From Roseovarius sp. THAF27 (GTDB lineage Bacteria > Pseudomonadota > Alphaproteobacteria > Rhodobacterales > Rhodobacteraceae): a stretch of DNA of 64,000 nucleotides. The position numbers and the translations under genes were made by a program. How positions within the stretch are numbered: the first letter of the stretch is position 1; every line of letters begins with the position of its first letter. The notes under the pieces were generated by a model. That model saw only the letters and a list, made by a program, of their open reading frames with translations. It had not been told where the DNA came from and searched no databases. Positions 7,673 through 17,303 of the stretch are shown piece by piece. The stretch covers positions 310,001 through 374,000 of the forward strand of contig NZ_CP045393.1 of assembly GCF_009363655.1 (NCBI RefSeq). The letters run 5' to 3'.

Positions 7673-8887
7673 TCACCCCTTCATCAACTCCGGCAGGTCG
7701 CCGGTCAGGCCTGCCGCCTCTCGGATGAATGTGCGGCGCAGGGTCGGCATGGCCGACAGCGCGCCCATGCCGAGGTCGCGCGCGGCGCGCAGGAGGGGGT
7801 TGTCGTTGGAAAAGAGCCGATTGGTGAGGTCGGTTGTCACCGCCAGCGTCGCGGTGTCGAAGCGGCGCCATTGCTGGTAGCGGGCCAGCACGTCGGAGGC
7901 GGCGAAATCCTCGCCCCGGCGGGTGGCGTCTGTCAGGACCTGCGCCAGAGCGCCCACGTCGCGCAGGCCGGCGTTGAGGCCCTGGCCGGCGATTGGGTGC
8001 ATCCCGTGCGCCGCGTCGCCGATCAGCGCCAGCCGCTCGGCCACGAAGGCGTTGGCGAGCGTGAGGTTCAGCGGGTAGGTGAAGCGCTTGCCGCGCAGGG
8101 TGATGTCGCCGAGGAAATCGCCGAAGCGGGGGCGCAGGACCTCCTGGAAGTCGGCATCGTCCAGGGCGGCGAAGCGGGCCGCCGTGGCCTCGGTCTCGGA
8201 CCAGACGATGGAGCTGACGTTGCCGGGCAGGGGCAGGATGGCGAGCGGGCCGGGGGGCATGAAGAACTGGTGCGCGATGCCGTTATGCGGCTGTTCGTGT
8301 TCGATGGCGGCCACCAGCGCGGTCTGGCCGTAATTCCAGCCGGTGCGGGCGATGCCGGCGCGTTGCGCGGTGCCCGAGGCGCGCCCATCGGAGCCCACGA
8401 CGATGCGGCCCGCGAGGGTCTTGCCGGAGGCGAGGGTGAGGGTGACGCCGGTGGGCGTGACGTCCTGCGCGGTGACGGTGTCGGTGACTTGCGAGATGCG
8501 ATCTTCGTCCTGCATCGCCTCCAGGAACGCGCGGCGCAGGTAGCGGTCTTCGAGCATGTGGCCCATCGGGCCTTCCTCGATCTCCGCATGGTCGAAATGC
8601 AGGAAGAACGGCGCGGCCCCTTCGCCCGCGCGGCCGTCGGAGACCTTGATTTCCAGCATTGCTTGCGCGTTGTCGGCCACGCGGGACCAGATGCCGATAT
8701 TGCTCAGCAGGCGCACCGAGGCCAGCGCCAGCGCGTAGGCGCGACCGTCGAAGGCGGCATCTTCGCGCACGGTCTGGGGCAGGGTGTCGATGACGGTCAC
8801 GGTCAGGCCCGCCTGCGCCGCGGCCAGTGCCAGCGCGGGGCCGGTGAGGCCGCCGCCGACGATCAGGATATCGCTGTCATGGTCCAT
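7673..8887 (-). CDS. UbiH/UbiF/COQ6-family FAD-dependent hydroxylase
   Basis: A 404-residue flavin monooxygenase of the ubiquinone-biosynthesis hydroxylase family. These enzymes hydroxylate the quinone ring using NAD(P)H and O2, at or near the inner membrane. Visible are the N-terminal FAD motif DILIVGGGLTGPALALA, a middle DG motif (VVGSDGRASG), and GDAAHGMHPIAGQGLNAG near residues 290-305, diagnostic for the family. ATG 8887 starts directly before the FAD-binding strand; longer frames upstream are not family-like. Which ring position it hydroxylates cannot be decided from sequence alone. It converges with rsmD and diverges from the amidase gene. Confidence 0.9.
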   Translation of the reverse strand: MDHDSDILIVGGGLTGPALALAAAQAGLTVTVIDTLPQTVREDAAFDGRAYALALASVRLLSNIGIWSRVADNAQAMLEIKVSDGRAGEGAAPFFLHFDHAEIEEGPMGHMLEDRYLRRAFLEAMQDEDRISQVTDTVTAQDVTPTGVTLTLASGKTLAGRIVVGSDGRASGTAQRAGIARTGWNYGQTALVAAIEHEQPHNGIAHQFFMPPGPLAILPLPGNVSSIVWSETEATAARFAALDDADFQEVLRPRFGDFLGDITLRGKRFTYPLNLTLANAFVAERLALIGDAAHGMHPIAGQGLNAGLRDVGALAQVLTDATRRGEDFAASDVLARYQQWRRFDTATLAVTTDLTNRLFSNDNPLLRAARDLGMGALSAMPTLRRTFIREAAGLTGDLPELMKG

Positions 8888-9011
8888 GCGGATCAATATG
8901 CCGGCGCGGGCCGGATTGTCCATGCGCCGGATTGTCGTTGGGCGGGCTTGCCTTGCGCCGGGGCATCTGCGTTCATGCAGGCGATTTGGCAAAGGCGCGG
9001 AGGATCCGGGG

Positions 9012-10340
9012 ATGAACGAGTGGCTGACGATGAGCGCGGCGGAGCTGGGGCGCGGGATCGAGGCGGGCGAGATCGGGCCGGTGGTGCTGGCTGAGGCGTA
9101 CCTGGCGGCCATCGACGCGCATCCGGCGCGGGACGAGATCTATTCGGTGGTCACTCATGACCGCGCCCGGGCCGAGGCGCAGGCGGCAGAGGCACGGGCG
9201 CAGGCCGGGCGGCGGCTGGGGCCCTTGGATGGCGTGCCGGTCAGCTGGAAAGACCTGTTCGACAGCGCAGGGACAGCGACGGAGGCCGGCACGCGGCTGC
9301 TGAAGGGCCGGGTGCCGGAGCGGGACGCGGACGTGCTGCGCAACGCGACGGCTGCGGGGCTGGTGTGCCTGGGCAAGACGCATATGAGCGAGTTGGCGTT
9401 TTCCGGGCTGGGGCTGAACCCGATGACGGCGACGCCGCCGAATGTGAACGATCCGAAGCTGGTGCCGGGGGGATCCTCCTCGGGGGCGGCGGCGAGCGTG
9501 GCGCATGGGCTGGCGGCCTGCGGCATCGGGTCAGACACGGGCGGATCGGTCCGTATCCCATCGGCGTGGAACGATCTGGTGGGGCTGAAGACCACGTCGG
9601 GGCGCGTGTCGCTGGGTGGGGTCGTGCCGCTTTGCGCGAAGTTCGACACGGTTGGGCCGCTGGGCCGCAGCGTGGAGGATTGCGCGCTGGTGCTGGCCGC
9701 ATTGGAAGGCGGGCGGGCGGCGGACCTGGAGGGCGTGTCGCTGGAGGGGATGCGCTTTGCCGCGTTGAAGTCGGTGGTGTTCGACGACATCCGCGACGCA
9801 CCGCGCGACGCCTATTTCAGCGCGCTGGAGCGGCTGAAGGCGGCCGGCGCGCGGATCGAGGAGGTCGAGTCGCCCGAGGCCGAACAGGCGATGCCATTGT
9901 CGGCGATCCTGTTCACGTCCGAGGCGTATGGTATCTGGGGCGACGTGATTTCGGCCAACCCGGACAAGATGTTCAAGCCCATTCGCGAGCGGTTCGAATC
10001 CGGGCGTGAGTTCCGGGCCTGCGATTACGTGGCGGGCTGGAACCTGCTGACAGCGCTGCGAATCCAGTGGGCCGAACGGATGAAACCCTATGATGCGGTG
10101 CTGATGCCGACGGCGCCGAACCTGCCGCCCGAGGTGGACCGTCTGATGACCGACGACGACTATTACGTGACCGAAAATCTGCTGGCGCTGCGCAACACGC
10201 GGGTGGGCAACCTGATGGGTCTGGCGGCCGTCAACCTGCCCACCGGGACGCCCGGTTGTGGGCTGATGATGTGCGGTGAAGCCTTCGGCGAGGAACGGAT
10301 TCTGCGGGTCGCAAAGGCCGCCGAGGCGGCGCTGGCCTGA
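9012..10340 (+). CDS. Amidase-signature family enzyme
   Basis: A 442-residue amidase-signature hydrolase that cleaves C-N bonds. The Ser-cisSer-Lys triad is visible: Lys80 in GVPVSWKD, the cis-Ser within the Ser155-157 run of GGSSSGAAAS, and nucleophile Ser179 in GSDTGGSVRIP. It resembles GatA in layout, but no gatB or gatC is adjacent, so it is more likely a stand-alone amidase. The substrate is unknown. ATG 9012 gives the usual family N-terminus. The gene stands alone and is followed by a long GC-rich hairpin. Confidence 0.88.
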   Translation: MNEWLTMSAAELGRGIEAGEIGPVVLAEAYLAAIDAHPARDEIYSVVTHDRARAEAQAAEARAQAGRRLGPLDGVPVSWKDLFDSAGTATEAGTRLLKGRVPERDADVLRNATAAGLVCLGKTHMSELAFSGLGLNPMTATPPNVNDPKLVPGGSSSGAAASVAHGLAACGIGSDTGGSVRIPSAWNDLVGLKTTSGRVSLGGVVPLCAKFDTVGPLGRSVEDCALVLAALEGGRAADLEGVSLEGMRFAALKSVVFDDIRDAPRDAYFSALERLKAAGARIEEVESPEAEQAMPLSAILFTSEAYGIWGDVISANPDKMFKPIRERFESGREFRACDYVAGWNLLTALRIQWAERMKPYDAVLMPTAPNLPPEVDRLMTDDDYYVTENLLALRNTRVGNLMGLAAVNLPTGTPGCGLMMCGEAFGEERILRVAKAAEAALA

Positions 10341-10450
10341 CGGGCAAAATCGTTACTGGACGCAAAATGTTGCCCGGCTGATGCAAGCCGGCCACAATAC
10401 TTGGCCTACTTTAGAGGTATCCGCTAACCTCTTGCCAAAAATGCCACAAT

Positions 10451-10497
10451 CCCCGCACCCCCGGTTGGTTTTGCTGGACGCAACGCGGGGGCTTTTG
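10451..10497 (+). terminator. Putative terminator after the amidase gene
   Basis: CCCCGC (10451-10456) can pair with GCGGGG (10485-10490), and GCTTTTG follows. The loop is long, at 28 bases, so support is moderate. It sits in the 210-base gap before the aminotransferase gene. Confidence 0.4.
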
Positions 10498-10550
10498 TAG
10501 ATTTGATCCAAACGGGGCGAAAACGATCCCGTAACCTAGAGGCAGTGTTG

Positions 10551-11729
10551 ATGTTTCCCGAGCGGTTTTCGAACCTTCCGGAATATGCGTTTCCGCGTTT
10601 GCGGACCCTGTTGGACGTGCACGATCCCGGCGGTGATGTGATTCACATGACCATCGGCGAGCCGCAGCACGATTTTCCGGGCTGGATCATGGATGTGATC
10701 GAGAGACATGCGGAGGAGTTTCGCAAGTACCCGGTGAACGAGGGCATTCCGGCGCTGAACACGGCGTTCTGCGACTGGGTTTCGCGGCGCTATGGCGTGG
10801 AGTTGAGCCCGGACCGGCATGTGATGGCGCTGAATGGCACGCGCGAGGGGCTGTACAACGCGATGATGACGCTGTCGCCCGAAACCAAGAACGGCAAGCA
10901 GCCGATCGTGTTGCTGCCGAACCCGTTCTACCAGGTTTACATGGTGGCCGCGCTGAGCGTGGGGGCCGAGCCGATGTTCCTGCCGGCGACGCGCGAGACG
11001 GGGTTCCTGCCGGATTTCACCAGCCTGGACGCCGAGGTGCTGGACCGGGTGACGGTGGCCTATCTGTGCTCGCCGTCCAACCCGCAGGGCGCGGTGGCGG
11101 ATGCGGAGTACTGGAAGACGCTGATCGGGCTGGCGGAAAAGCACGATTTCAAGGTTTTCGCCGACGAATGCTATTCGGAGATCTACCGCGATGCGCCGCC
11201 TGTGGGCGCGCTGGAAGTCGCGAAGGAGATGGGGGCCGACCCCGAGCGGGTGGTGGCTTTTCACAGCCTGTCGAAACGGTCGAACCTGGCCGGGTTGCGC
11301 TCGGGGTTCGTGGCGTCGGGGCCGCAGAGCATGAAGCGGATCCGGCAGTTGAGGTCCTATGCGGGCACGCCGCTGCCGCTGCCGTTGCAGCATGCGGCGG
11401 CCAAGGTCTGGGCGGACGAAAAGCATGTCGAGGTGAACCGCGGGCTTTACCGGGAAAAATACAGGCTGGCCGACGAGATCCTTGACGGTGTGCCGGGATA
11501 CCAGAGCCCCGAGGCGGGGTTTTTCCTGTGGCTGCCGGTCGAGGATGGCGAGGCGGCGGCGCTGAAACTGTGGAAAGAGACAGGCGTGCGGGTGCTGCCC
11601 GGCGCGTACCTGGCGCAGGAGGCCGGGGGCCTGAACCCCGGCAACGCATACATAAGGGTCGCGATGGTGGCCCCAAAGAAAGAGGTGGCACGCGGCCTGA
11701 CGCAGCTGCGTGACTGTCTTTATAATTAA
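10551..11729 (+). CDS. Class I/II PLP aminotransferase, DapC-like (N-succinyl-diaminopimelate aminotransferase candidate)
   Basis: A 392-residue fold-type I aminotransferase. Schiff-base Lys242 is in HSLSKRSNLAGLRSG, with SPSNPQG and DECYSEIY before it. The N-terminal pattern, YAFPRLRTLL then MTIGEPQHDFP, then KYPVNEGIPALNTAF and ALNGTREGLYN, closely resembles DapC of the succinylase lysine/diaminopimelate pathway as I recall it. The same genome segment encodes DapD and DapE, which fits this role. Other aminotransferase activities cannot be excluded. The start at ATG 10551 follows an AGAGG-like site. ftsK begins 15 bases after the stop, so the two may share a transcript. Confidence 0.8.
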   Translation: MFPERFSNLPEYAFPRLRTLLDVHDPGGDVIHMTIGEPQHDFPGWIMDVIERHAEEFRKYPVNEGIPALNTAFCDWVSRRYGVELSPDRHVMALNGTREGLYNAMMTLSPETKNGKQPIVLLPNPFYQVYMVAALSVGAEPMFLPATRETGFLPDFTSLDAEVLDRVTVAYLCSPSNPQGAVADAEYWKTLIGLAEKHDFKVFADECYSEIYRDAPPVGALEVAKEMGADPERVVAFHSLSKRSNLAGLRSGFVASGPQSMKRIRQLRSYAGTPLPLPLQHAAAKVWADEKHVEVNRGLYREKYRLADEILDGVPGYQSPEAGFFLWLPVEDGEAAALKLWKETGVRVLPGAYLAQEAGGLNPGNAYIRVAMVAPKKEVARGLTQLRDCLYN

Positions 11730-11744
11730 CGAGGAAGAGGCAAC

Positions 11745-14720
11745 ATGGCATATCAGACGCGCGGACGTGACCCGCTTTTGGACAGCTCGATGGCGGAGGC
11801 GATCGAGAAGCGAGGCAAGGAACTTCTGGGACTTGCGCTGCTGGCGCTGGGTCTGGCCGCCGCGATGATGATCGCATCCTACAACCCCGATGATCCCAGC
11901 TGGATGGCCGCGACGGACGCGCCGGTGCAGAACCTGCTTGGCCGGATGGGGGCGTCGATTGCGGCGCCGCTGTTCATGATCGTGGGCTGGGGCGCGTGGG
12001 GCCTTGCGATTGTCCTGGGGGCGTGGGGTGTGCGTTTCGCCCTGCACCGCGGCCAGGACCGGGCGATTGGTCGGCTGATCTACGCGCCGATCTGGATCGC
12101 GCTTCTGGCGATGTATGCCTCGTCGCTGGAACCGAGCGCGGAGTGGTCGGCGTCGCACAGTTTCGATTATGGCGGGCTGTTCGGGGAAATGGCGCTGGGC
12201 ACGGTGCTGGGTTTCCTGCCGATCAGTGCGACCTTCGGGCTGAAGCTGTTGTCGCTGCTTCTGGCGGTGGGGATGGTGGCGCTGGGCGCGTTCATCCTGG
12301 GGTTCAGCCGGCTTGAGCTGTCGCAGATCACCCGCTTCCTGGTGGTTGGCACGATCATGACCTATGCCACGTTGCGCGCCGTGCTGGCCCGCAGCGGCGG
12401 GGTGGCGGCAGGGGCCGCGAAGACCGCGCAGGCCAAGGCTGCAGATCGCTGGGACCGCCGGATGCAGGAACGCGCCGAGGCCCACGAACTGGCCCTGGCC
12501 GAGGCCGCCGTGCCCGAGCCGCGGGTGCGCCGTGCCGAGCCCGCCCTGGCCGGAGCCGTCCGGCACCAGGGCCATGCCGCGCCGATCGAAACCGCCATGC
12601 CCGGTTACGAGGTGAGCCAAGCGCCGGAACGGACCGGCGGGCTGTTGTCGCGGATGCCGTCGCTGATGCGGCGGCCCGAGCGCACGCCGGAGCCGGAACT
12701 GATCGAGGCGTCCGAGATGCCCGACATGCCCGCACCTAGCGGCGACCGGGTGAGCGCCAAGATTGCCGATGTCATCAAGAGCCGGGTGCGCAAGAACCCC
12801 GCCGTGCAGGTCGAGACGGTCGCGCCGCTGACCCGTGGCCGGGGCCGGGGGCCGGACCCGCTGATCCTGAACACCGCGCCGCGCAGCGCGGTGCGGGCCG
12901 AGCCGCCGCTGACCGCCGAGCACGCCGTGCCGGATGCCGCCCAAACGCCGGTGCACGCACCGATGCAGGAGATGGTCGAGGCGACGCCGGAGGACGAGGT
13001 GATCGACGACGGCTACGGCGCATATGACAGCTACGGGGCGGAGCCGGAGGTGCCGGTCTATACCCGCGCCGCGACGCCCCAGGAGGTGCCTGTCGCCGAG
13101 CCGAAGAAGGTCGTGCAGCATCCGCCGCGCCGCGCGCCGCAGCCGTCCGCACGGGCGCAGGCCGAGGCGCAGCCCAAGCTGCAATTCGAGGAAAAGCCGC
13201 AGATCGAGTACGAGCTGCCGCCGCTGAACCTGCTGACCAACCCGGTCAATATCCAGCGCCATCACCTGAGCGACGAGTCGCTGGAGGAGAATGCCCGGAT
13301 GCTGGAAACCGTGCTGGACGACTATGGCGTGAAGGGCGAGATCGTTAGCGTGCGCCCCGGTCCGGTGGTGACGATGTACGAGCTGGAACCGGCGCCGGGC
13401 CTGAAGGCGAGCCGGGTGATCGGCCTCGCGGACGATATCGCGCGGTCGATGTCGGCCCTGTCGGCGCGGGTCAGCACCGTGCCGGGGCGGTCGGTGATCG
13501 GCATCGAACTGCCCAACGACAACCGCGAGATGGTCAGCTTCCGCGAGATCCTGTCGAGCCGCGACTATGGCGACGGCAACCAGAAGCTGCCGCTGGCGCT
13601 GGGCAAGGATATCGGCGGTGACCCGATGGTGGCGAACCTGGCCAAGATGCCTCACCTGCTGATCGCGGGGACGACGGGCTCGGGTAAATCGGTGGCGATC
13701 AACACGATGATCCTGAGCCTGCTCTACAAGCTGACTCCCGAGGAGCTGCGGCTGGTCATGATCGACCCCAAGATGCTGGAACTGAGCGTTTATGACGGCA
13801 TTCCGCACCTGCTGAGCCCGGTGGTGACCGACCCGAAGAAGGCCGTGGTGGCGCTGAAATGGGTCGTCGCGGAGATGGAAGACCGCTATCGCAAGATGTC
13901 GAAGATGGGCGTGCGCAACATCGACGGGTACAACAGCCGCGTGGCCGATGCGCTGGCCAAGGGCGAGATGTTCAGCCGGACGGTGCAGACGGGGTTCGAC
14001 GACGAAACCGGCGAGCCGGTGTTCGAGACCGAGGAGTTCGCGCCCGAGAAGATGCCGTTCATCGTGGTCATCGTCGACGAGATGGCGGACCTGATGATGG
14101 TCGCCGGCAAGGAGATCGAGGCCTGTATCCAGCGGCTGGCGCAGATGGCGCGGGCGTCGGGCATCCACCTGATCATGGCCACGCAGCGCCCGTCGGTGGA
14201 CGTCATCACGGGTACGATCAAGGCGAACTTCCCGACGCGGATTTCCTTCCAGGTGACCAGCAAGATCGACAGCCGCACGATCCTGGGCGAGATGGGCGCG
14301 GAGCAGCTGCTTGGCATGGGCGACATGCTGTACATGGCCGGCGGCGGCAAGATCACCCGCTGTCACGGGCCGTTCGTCAGCGACGAGGAAGTCGAGGAGG
14401 TGGTGAATCACCTCAAGGCCTTCGGCCCGCCGGTTTACGTGGGCGGCGTGCAGGACGGCCCCGAGGACGAGAAGGCCGACAAGATCGACGCGGTCCTGGG
14501 CCTGTCGACGGGCGGCAACACCGATGGCGAGGACGCGCTGTACGATCAGGCCGTGCAGATCGCCATCACCGACCGGAAATGCAGCACCTCCTATATCCAG
14601 CGCAAGCTGGCCATCGGTTATAACAAGGCGGCACGCCTGGTCGAGCAGATGGAGGATGAGGGTGTCGTGAGTGCCGCGAACCACGTGGGCAAGCGCGAAA
14701 TCCTGGTGCCCGAGCAATAA
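11745..14720 (+). CDS. ftsK: DNA translocase FtsK
   Basis: A 991-residue DNA translocase that couples septum formation to chromosome segregation. The N-terminus carries about four membrane segments within residues 25-205. A Pro/Ala/Glu-rich linker follows to about residue 480. The RecA-like motor has Walker A GTTGSGKS with Lys648 and Walker [12 protein letters not shown] near residue 775. A winged-helix gamma domain ends the protein ([20 protein letters not shown]), which in the family reads polarity sequences and activates XerCD. A strong GAGGAAGAGG ribosome site precedes the ATG. Length is somewhat above the SpoIIIE type and below the E. coli FtsK type, as usual for alphaproteobacteria. Confidence 0.96.
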   Translation: MAYQTRGRDPLLDSSMAEAIEKRGKELLGLALLALGLAAAMMIASYNPDDPSWMAATDAPVQNLLGRMGASIAAPLFMIVGWGAWGLAIVLGAWGVRFALHRGQDRAIGRLIYAPIWIALLAMYASSLEPSAEWSASHSFDYGGLFGEMALGTVLGFLPISATFGLKLLSLLLAVGMVALGAFILGFSRLELSQITRFLVVGTIMTYATLRAVLARSGGVAAGAAKTAQAKAADRWDRRMQERAEAHELALAEAAVPEPRVRRAEPALAGAVRHQGHAAPIETAMPGYEVSQAPERTGGLLSRMPSLMRRPERTPEPELIEASEMPDMPAPSGDRVSAKIADVIKSRVRKNPAVQVETVAPLTRGRGRGPDPLILNTAPRSAVRAEPPLTAEHAVPDAAQTPVHAPMQEMVEATPEDEVIDDGYGAYDSYGAEPEVPVYTRAATPQEVPVAEPKKVVQHPPRRAPQPSARAQAEAQPKLQFEEKPQIEYELPPLNLLTNPVNIQRHHLSDESLEENARMLETVLDDYGVKGEIVSVRPGPVVTMYELEPAPGLKASRVIGLADDIARSMSALSARVSTVPGRSVIGIELPNDNREMVSFREILSSRDYGDGNQKLPLALGKDIGGDPMVANLAKMPHLLIAGTTGSGKSVAINTMILSLLYKLTPEELRLVMIDPKMLELSVYDGIPHLLSPVVTDPKKAVVALKWVVAEMEDRYRKMSKMGVRNIDGYNSRVADALAKGEMFSRTVQTGFDDETGEPVFETEEFAPEKMPFIVVIVDEMADLMMVAGKEIEACIQRLAQMARASGIHLIMATQRPSVDVITGTIKANFPTRISFQVTSKIDSRTILGEMGAEQLLGMGDMLYMAGGGKITRCHGPFVSDEEVEEVVNHLKAFGPPVYVGGVQDGPEDEKADKIDAVLGLSTGGNTDGEDALYDQAVQIAITDRKCSTSYIQRKLAIGYNKAARLVEQMEDEGVVSAANHVGKREILVPEQ

Positions 14721-14806
14721 CGCCTCCGAAAAGGGCCGAGGGGAAACGTTTGCCGGTCTGTTGCGTTGGCGTGCAAGGAAACGCCAACGCGAAGAAGGAC
14801 GGGTGA

Positions 14807-15385
14807 ATGGCCGGAGATGCCGGGACGCTGCTGAACGAGATCGATGACCTGGCCGACGGCGGGGACACCGTCTCGGTCAAGGACGTGGTCGATGCGATTG
14901 GCGGGCGCGGTTTTGGGCCGATCATTTTCGTCACGGCGCTGTTGGGCGCGTCGCCCCTGGGCGGCATCCCGGGCGTGCCGACGCTGTTTGCGATCATACT
15001 GATCCTCATCGCGGTGCAGATCCTCTTCGGGCGGCGCAGTTTCTGGATGCCGGACCGGATCGGCAACAGGGCGGTGACCGATGACAGGGTCGCGCGCTCG
15101 GTCGACAAGGCGCGCCCCGCCGCAGAGTGGATGGACCGGCATTTCGGTCACAGGCTCGAGGCGTTGACCGGGCGTCCGGCGCAGCTTGCGGCGGCGCTTG
15201 TCGTGGTGGGTCTGTGCGCGATGATCCCGCCGCTGGAGGTGGTGCCCTTTGCGGCGCTCATTCCGTTCGCGGCCATAGCGCTTCTGGGCTTGGCGATCAC
15301 GGTGCGGGACGGGGTGCTGATGGTGGTGGCGTTCGCGGCCAGCGCCGGGGCGCTTTTTGCGGCGATCCGATTTCTGCCGTTCTGA
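14807..15385 (+). CDS. ExoD-family exopolysaccharide synthesis protein
   Basis: A 192-residue membrane protein of the ExoD family (PF06055), named after a rhizobial gene affecting exopolysaccharide production and alkali tolerance. Seen here are an N-terminal cytosolic helix (TLLNEIDDLA), a Gly-rich signature GGRGFGPIIFVTALLGASPLGGIPG compressed around residues 32-56, a hydrophobic segment, a polar stretch to about residue 125, and three hydrophobic segments at the C-terminus. The biochemical role of ExoD is unknown. No polysaccharide gene is adjacent; the capsule operon lies about 17 kb away. Confidence 0.82.
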   Translation: MAGDAGTLLNEIDDLADGGDTVSVKDVVDAIGGRGFGPIIFVTALLGASPLGGIPGVPTLFAIILILIAVQILFGRRSFWMPDRIGNRAVTDDRVARSVDKARPAAEWMDRHFGHRLEALTGRPAQLAAALVVVGLCAMIPPLEVVPFAALIPFAAIALLGLAITVRDGVLMVVAFAASAGALFAAIRFLPF

Positions 15386-15497
15386 TGCATTGGACCGGAA
15401 AAAAGGGCGTTCACACGCATTTGCACCGATTGCTATCGCATAACGCCGTGTGTGCGCCTATCTTTTGGCGAGAATGAAAAAGGAGAGGTTTCCCCTC

Positions 15498-16094
15498 ATG
15501 CGTATGGTTGCTTTGGCCCTGACTTTCCTGATGGCCACGCCCGCGATGGCCGAAAAGCTGTCGTTGAACGAGATTTCGCAATACCTGAACAGCTTCAGTT
15601 CGGCGACCGGCGAATTTACCCAGATCAACGATGACGGCACGATCAGCACGGGGCAAATCTATATCAAGCGGCCAGGGCGGGTTCGGTTCGAGTACAACCC
15701 GCCGGAACAGACGCTGGTGGTGGCCGATGGCGATACGGTGGGTATCATCGACCCCAAGTCCAATACCGGGGGCGAGGCCTATCCGCTGGACCGCACGCCG
15801 CTGAAGATCATCCTGCAACGCAACGTGGATTTCGGCCGTGCGCGGATGGTGACGGGTCACAGCAGCGACGGCAAGACCACCACGGTGCGCGCGCAGGACC
15901 CGGCGCATCCCGAATACGGCAATATCGAGCTGGTCTTCACCGGCAGCCCGGTGGAGTTGCGTCAGTGGGTGATCAACGACAGCGGTGGCAGCAAGACCAC
16001 CGTGGTGCTGGGCGATCTGACCACGGGCACGCAGCTGGGCAATGACAGGTTCGTCATCCCGGGCAAGGACAAGTTCAAGCGGATCGACAGGTAG
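15498..16094 (+). CDS. lolA: Outer-membrane lipoprotein carrier LolA
   Basis: A 198-residue periplasmic chaperone that carries lipoproteins from LolCDE to the outer membrane. The signal peptide is clear, with a hydrophobic core and predicted cleavage after ATPAMA near residue 18. The mature part shows the LolA pattern: ISQYLNSFSSATGEFTQ, then GQIYIKRPGRVRFEY and a later LRQWVINDSGG. ATG 15498 is chosen because AGGAGAGG lies about ten bases upstream; an upstream ATG at 15474 would add charged residues before the signal peptide. Many alphaproteobacteria lack LolB, so this protein may act alone at the outer membrane. It converges with a transglycosylase gene. Confidence 0.88.
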   Translation: MRMVALALTFLMATPAMAEKLSLNEISQYLNSFSSATGEFTQINDDGTISTGQIYIKRPGRVRFEYNPPEQTLVVADGDTVGIIDPKSNTGGEAYPLDRTPLKIILQRNVDFGRARMVTGHSSDGKTTTVRAQDPAHPEYGNIELVFTGSPVELRQWVINDSGGSKTTVVLGDLTTGTQLGNDRFVIPGKDKFKRIDR

Positions 16095-16114
16095 GCCGGG
16101 CGAAGCGGGGCGGC

Positions 16115-16708
16115 TTAGCGCCGCCCACAGGCCCGCAACTGCTGATCGTAGACGACGGCGCGCTGGCCGACCTCTCCCGAAACGCGCAAGAGCCATGGCT
16201 TGGCGTTATAGCTGCCCCGGCTGTAGCCCGTGCGCCCCTCGTGATAGGCGAGGTAGTGGTTGCGGGCGTCGTGCATCGGGATGCCCAGACGCTGGTTCGA
16301 CTGCGCCATGTACCAGCCCATGAAGTCGGTCGCGTCGCGGATGTCGTTGCGCCGCGCGGCCCGGTTGCCGTCCTTCACGTACTCGTCCCACGTGCCGTCC
16401 AGTGCCTGGCTGTAGCCGTAGGCGGAGCTTTGGCGGCCCATGGGAATCACGCCGAGGGTCCAGCGGAAGGGCGTGCGCGCCTCGCCGTCGAACTTGCTTT
16501 CCTGGTAGATCGTGGCCATCTGCACCGGCACCGGCACGCCCCAGCGACGCTCGGTCGCGCGGAAGGCCCGCAGGTAATGCGGTTTCTGCGCCACGATGGC
16601 GCAGGCATTGTCCAGATTGTCGGGCGGCGGGCCGCTGGGACCACCACCACAGGCGTTCAGGGTGGCCAGGGCCACCATTGATAGAATCGTGCGAAGACGT
16701 CTGCTCAT
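16115..16708 (-). CDS. Lipoprotein lytic transglycosylase (SLT-like)
   Basis: A 197-residue exported lipoprotein. The lipobox ATLNAC places the acylated Cys at residue 20, followed by a Gly/Pro-rich tether. The remainder resembles the lysozyme-like SLT fold of transglycosylases, with the probable catalytic Glu70 in IYQESKFDG and GRQSSAYGYSQALDGTW behind it. The C-terminal block includes NHYLAYHEGRTGYSRG. It should cleave peptidoglycan glycan strands at the envelope. The gene is convergent with lolA and divergent from hspQ. The family call rests on motifs read by eye. Confidence 0.82.
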   Translation of the reverse strand: MSRRLRTILSMVALATLNACGGGPSGPPPDNLDNACAIVAQKPHYLRAFRATERRWGVPVPVQMATIYQESKFDGEARTPFRWTLGVIPMGRQSSAYGYSQALDGTWDEYVKDGNRAARRNDIRDATDFMGWYMAQSNQRLGIPMHDARNHYLAYHEGRTGYSRGSYNAKPWLLRVSGEVGQRAVVYDQQLRACGRR

Positions 16709-16909
16709 CTGCCTCTCGCTATGTTTGTTTTTCTTTTCAGTTTAACCAAAATTTCGGCGCTTGGAAATGCCGGATTTGGGCCTTCGAGCCGGGGCGGAGG
16801 AGGGGCACTGTCTGACGGCGGTTCACAGACTGTTTCCCGACAAAATGCGCACAGCGATTGGACAAAACTCGGTTGAACGCAGTACAGTGTGTCGTTAGGG
16901 GCTATCTGA

Positions 16910-17236
16910 ATGTTGAAGACACGCGCGAAATATCACCTGGGACAGGTCGTGAAACACCGCAAACATCCGTTTCGCGGCGTGATTTTCGATGTGGATCCCG
17001 AGTTTGCGAACACCGAGGAATGGTACGACTCGATTCCCGAGGACAGCCGCCCGGTGAAAGACCAGCCGTTCTATCACCTGCTGGCCGAGAACGATCAGAC
17101 TTATTACGTGGCCTATGTCAGCGAACAGAACCTGATCGCCGACTATTCGGGCGAGCCGGTGGGGCATCCTGACATTCCCGACCTTTTCGGCCCGTTCGAG
17201 GACGGGCAGTACCCGCTGCATTTCCAACTGAACTGA
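16910..17236 (+). CDS. hspQ: HspQ/YccV heat-shock protein
   Basis: A 108-residue small protein of the HspQ family, first described in E. coli as a hemimethylated-DNA-binding protein and later as a Lon protease specificity factor. Recognisable features are KYHLGQVVKHRKHPFRGVI at the start, PEFANTEEWY, and DQPFYHLLAEND followed by YVAYVSEQNL. Length matches the family. A well-formed terminator follows. The 200-base gap upstream is shared with the divergent transglycosylase gene, and I could not identify a heat-shock promoter in it with confidence. Confidence 0.92.
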   Translation: MLKTRAKYHLGQVVKHRKHPFRGVIFDVDPEFANTEEWYDSIPEDSRPVKDQPFYHLLAENDQTYYVAYVSEQNLIADYSGEPVGHPDIPDLFGPFEDGQYPLHFQLN

Positions 17237-17240
17237 GGCC

Positions 17241-17273
17241 GGGGCGCGCTGCCGCGCCCCATGCCGGTTTTTT
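17241..17273 (+). terminator. Rho-independent terminator of hspQ
   Basis: GGGGCGCG (17241-17248) and CGCGCCCC (17253-17260) form a perfect eight-pair stem with loop CTGC. A run of six T follows at 17268-17273, a few bases after the stem. Confidence 0.7.
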
Positions 17274-17303
17274 GGCGCCGGTTCATGGCGCCGGTCTGCG
17301 GGG

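Noticed and set aside
9012..10340. GatA subunit of the amidotransferase
   Set aside because: The amidase signature is shared, but gatB and gatC are not adjacent and the gene stands alone.
10536..14717. A 1393-codon open frame on the minus strand opposite the aminotransferase and ftsK genes
   Set aside because: Its translation is low-complexity His/Arg/Gln-rich, typical of the antisense of GC-rich genes, and the plus strand holds two unmistakable conserved genes.
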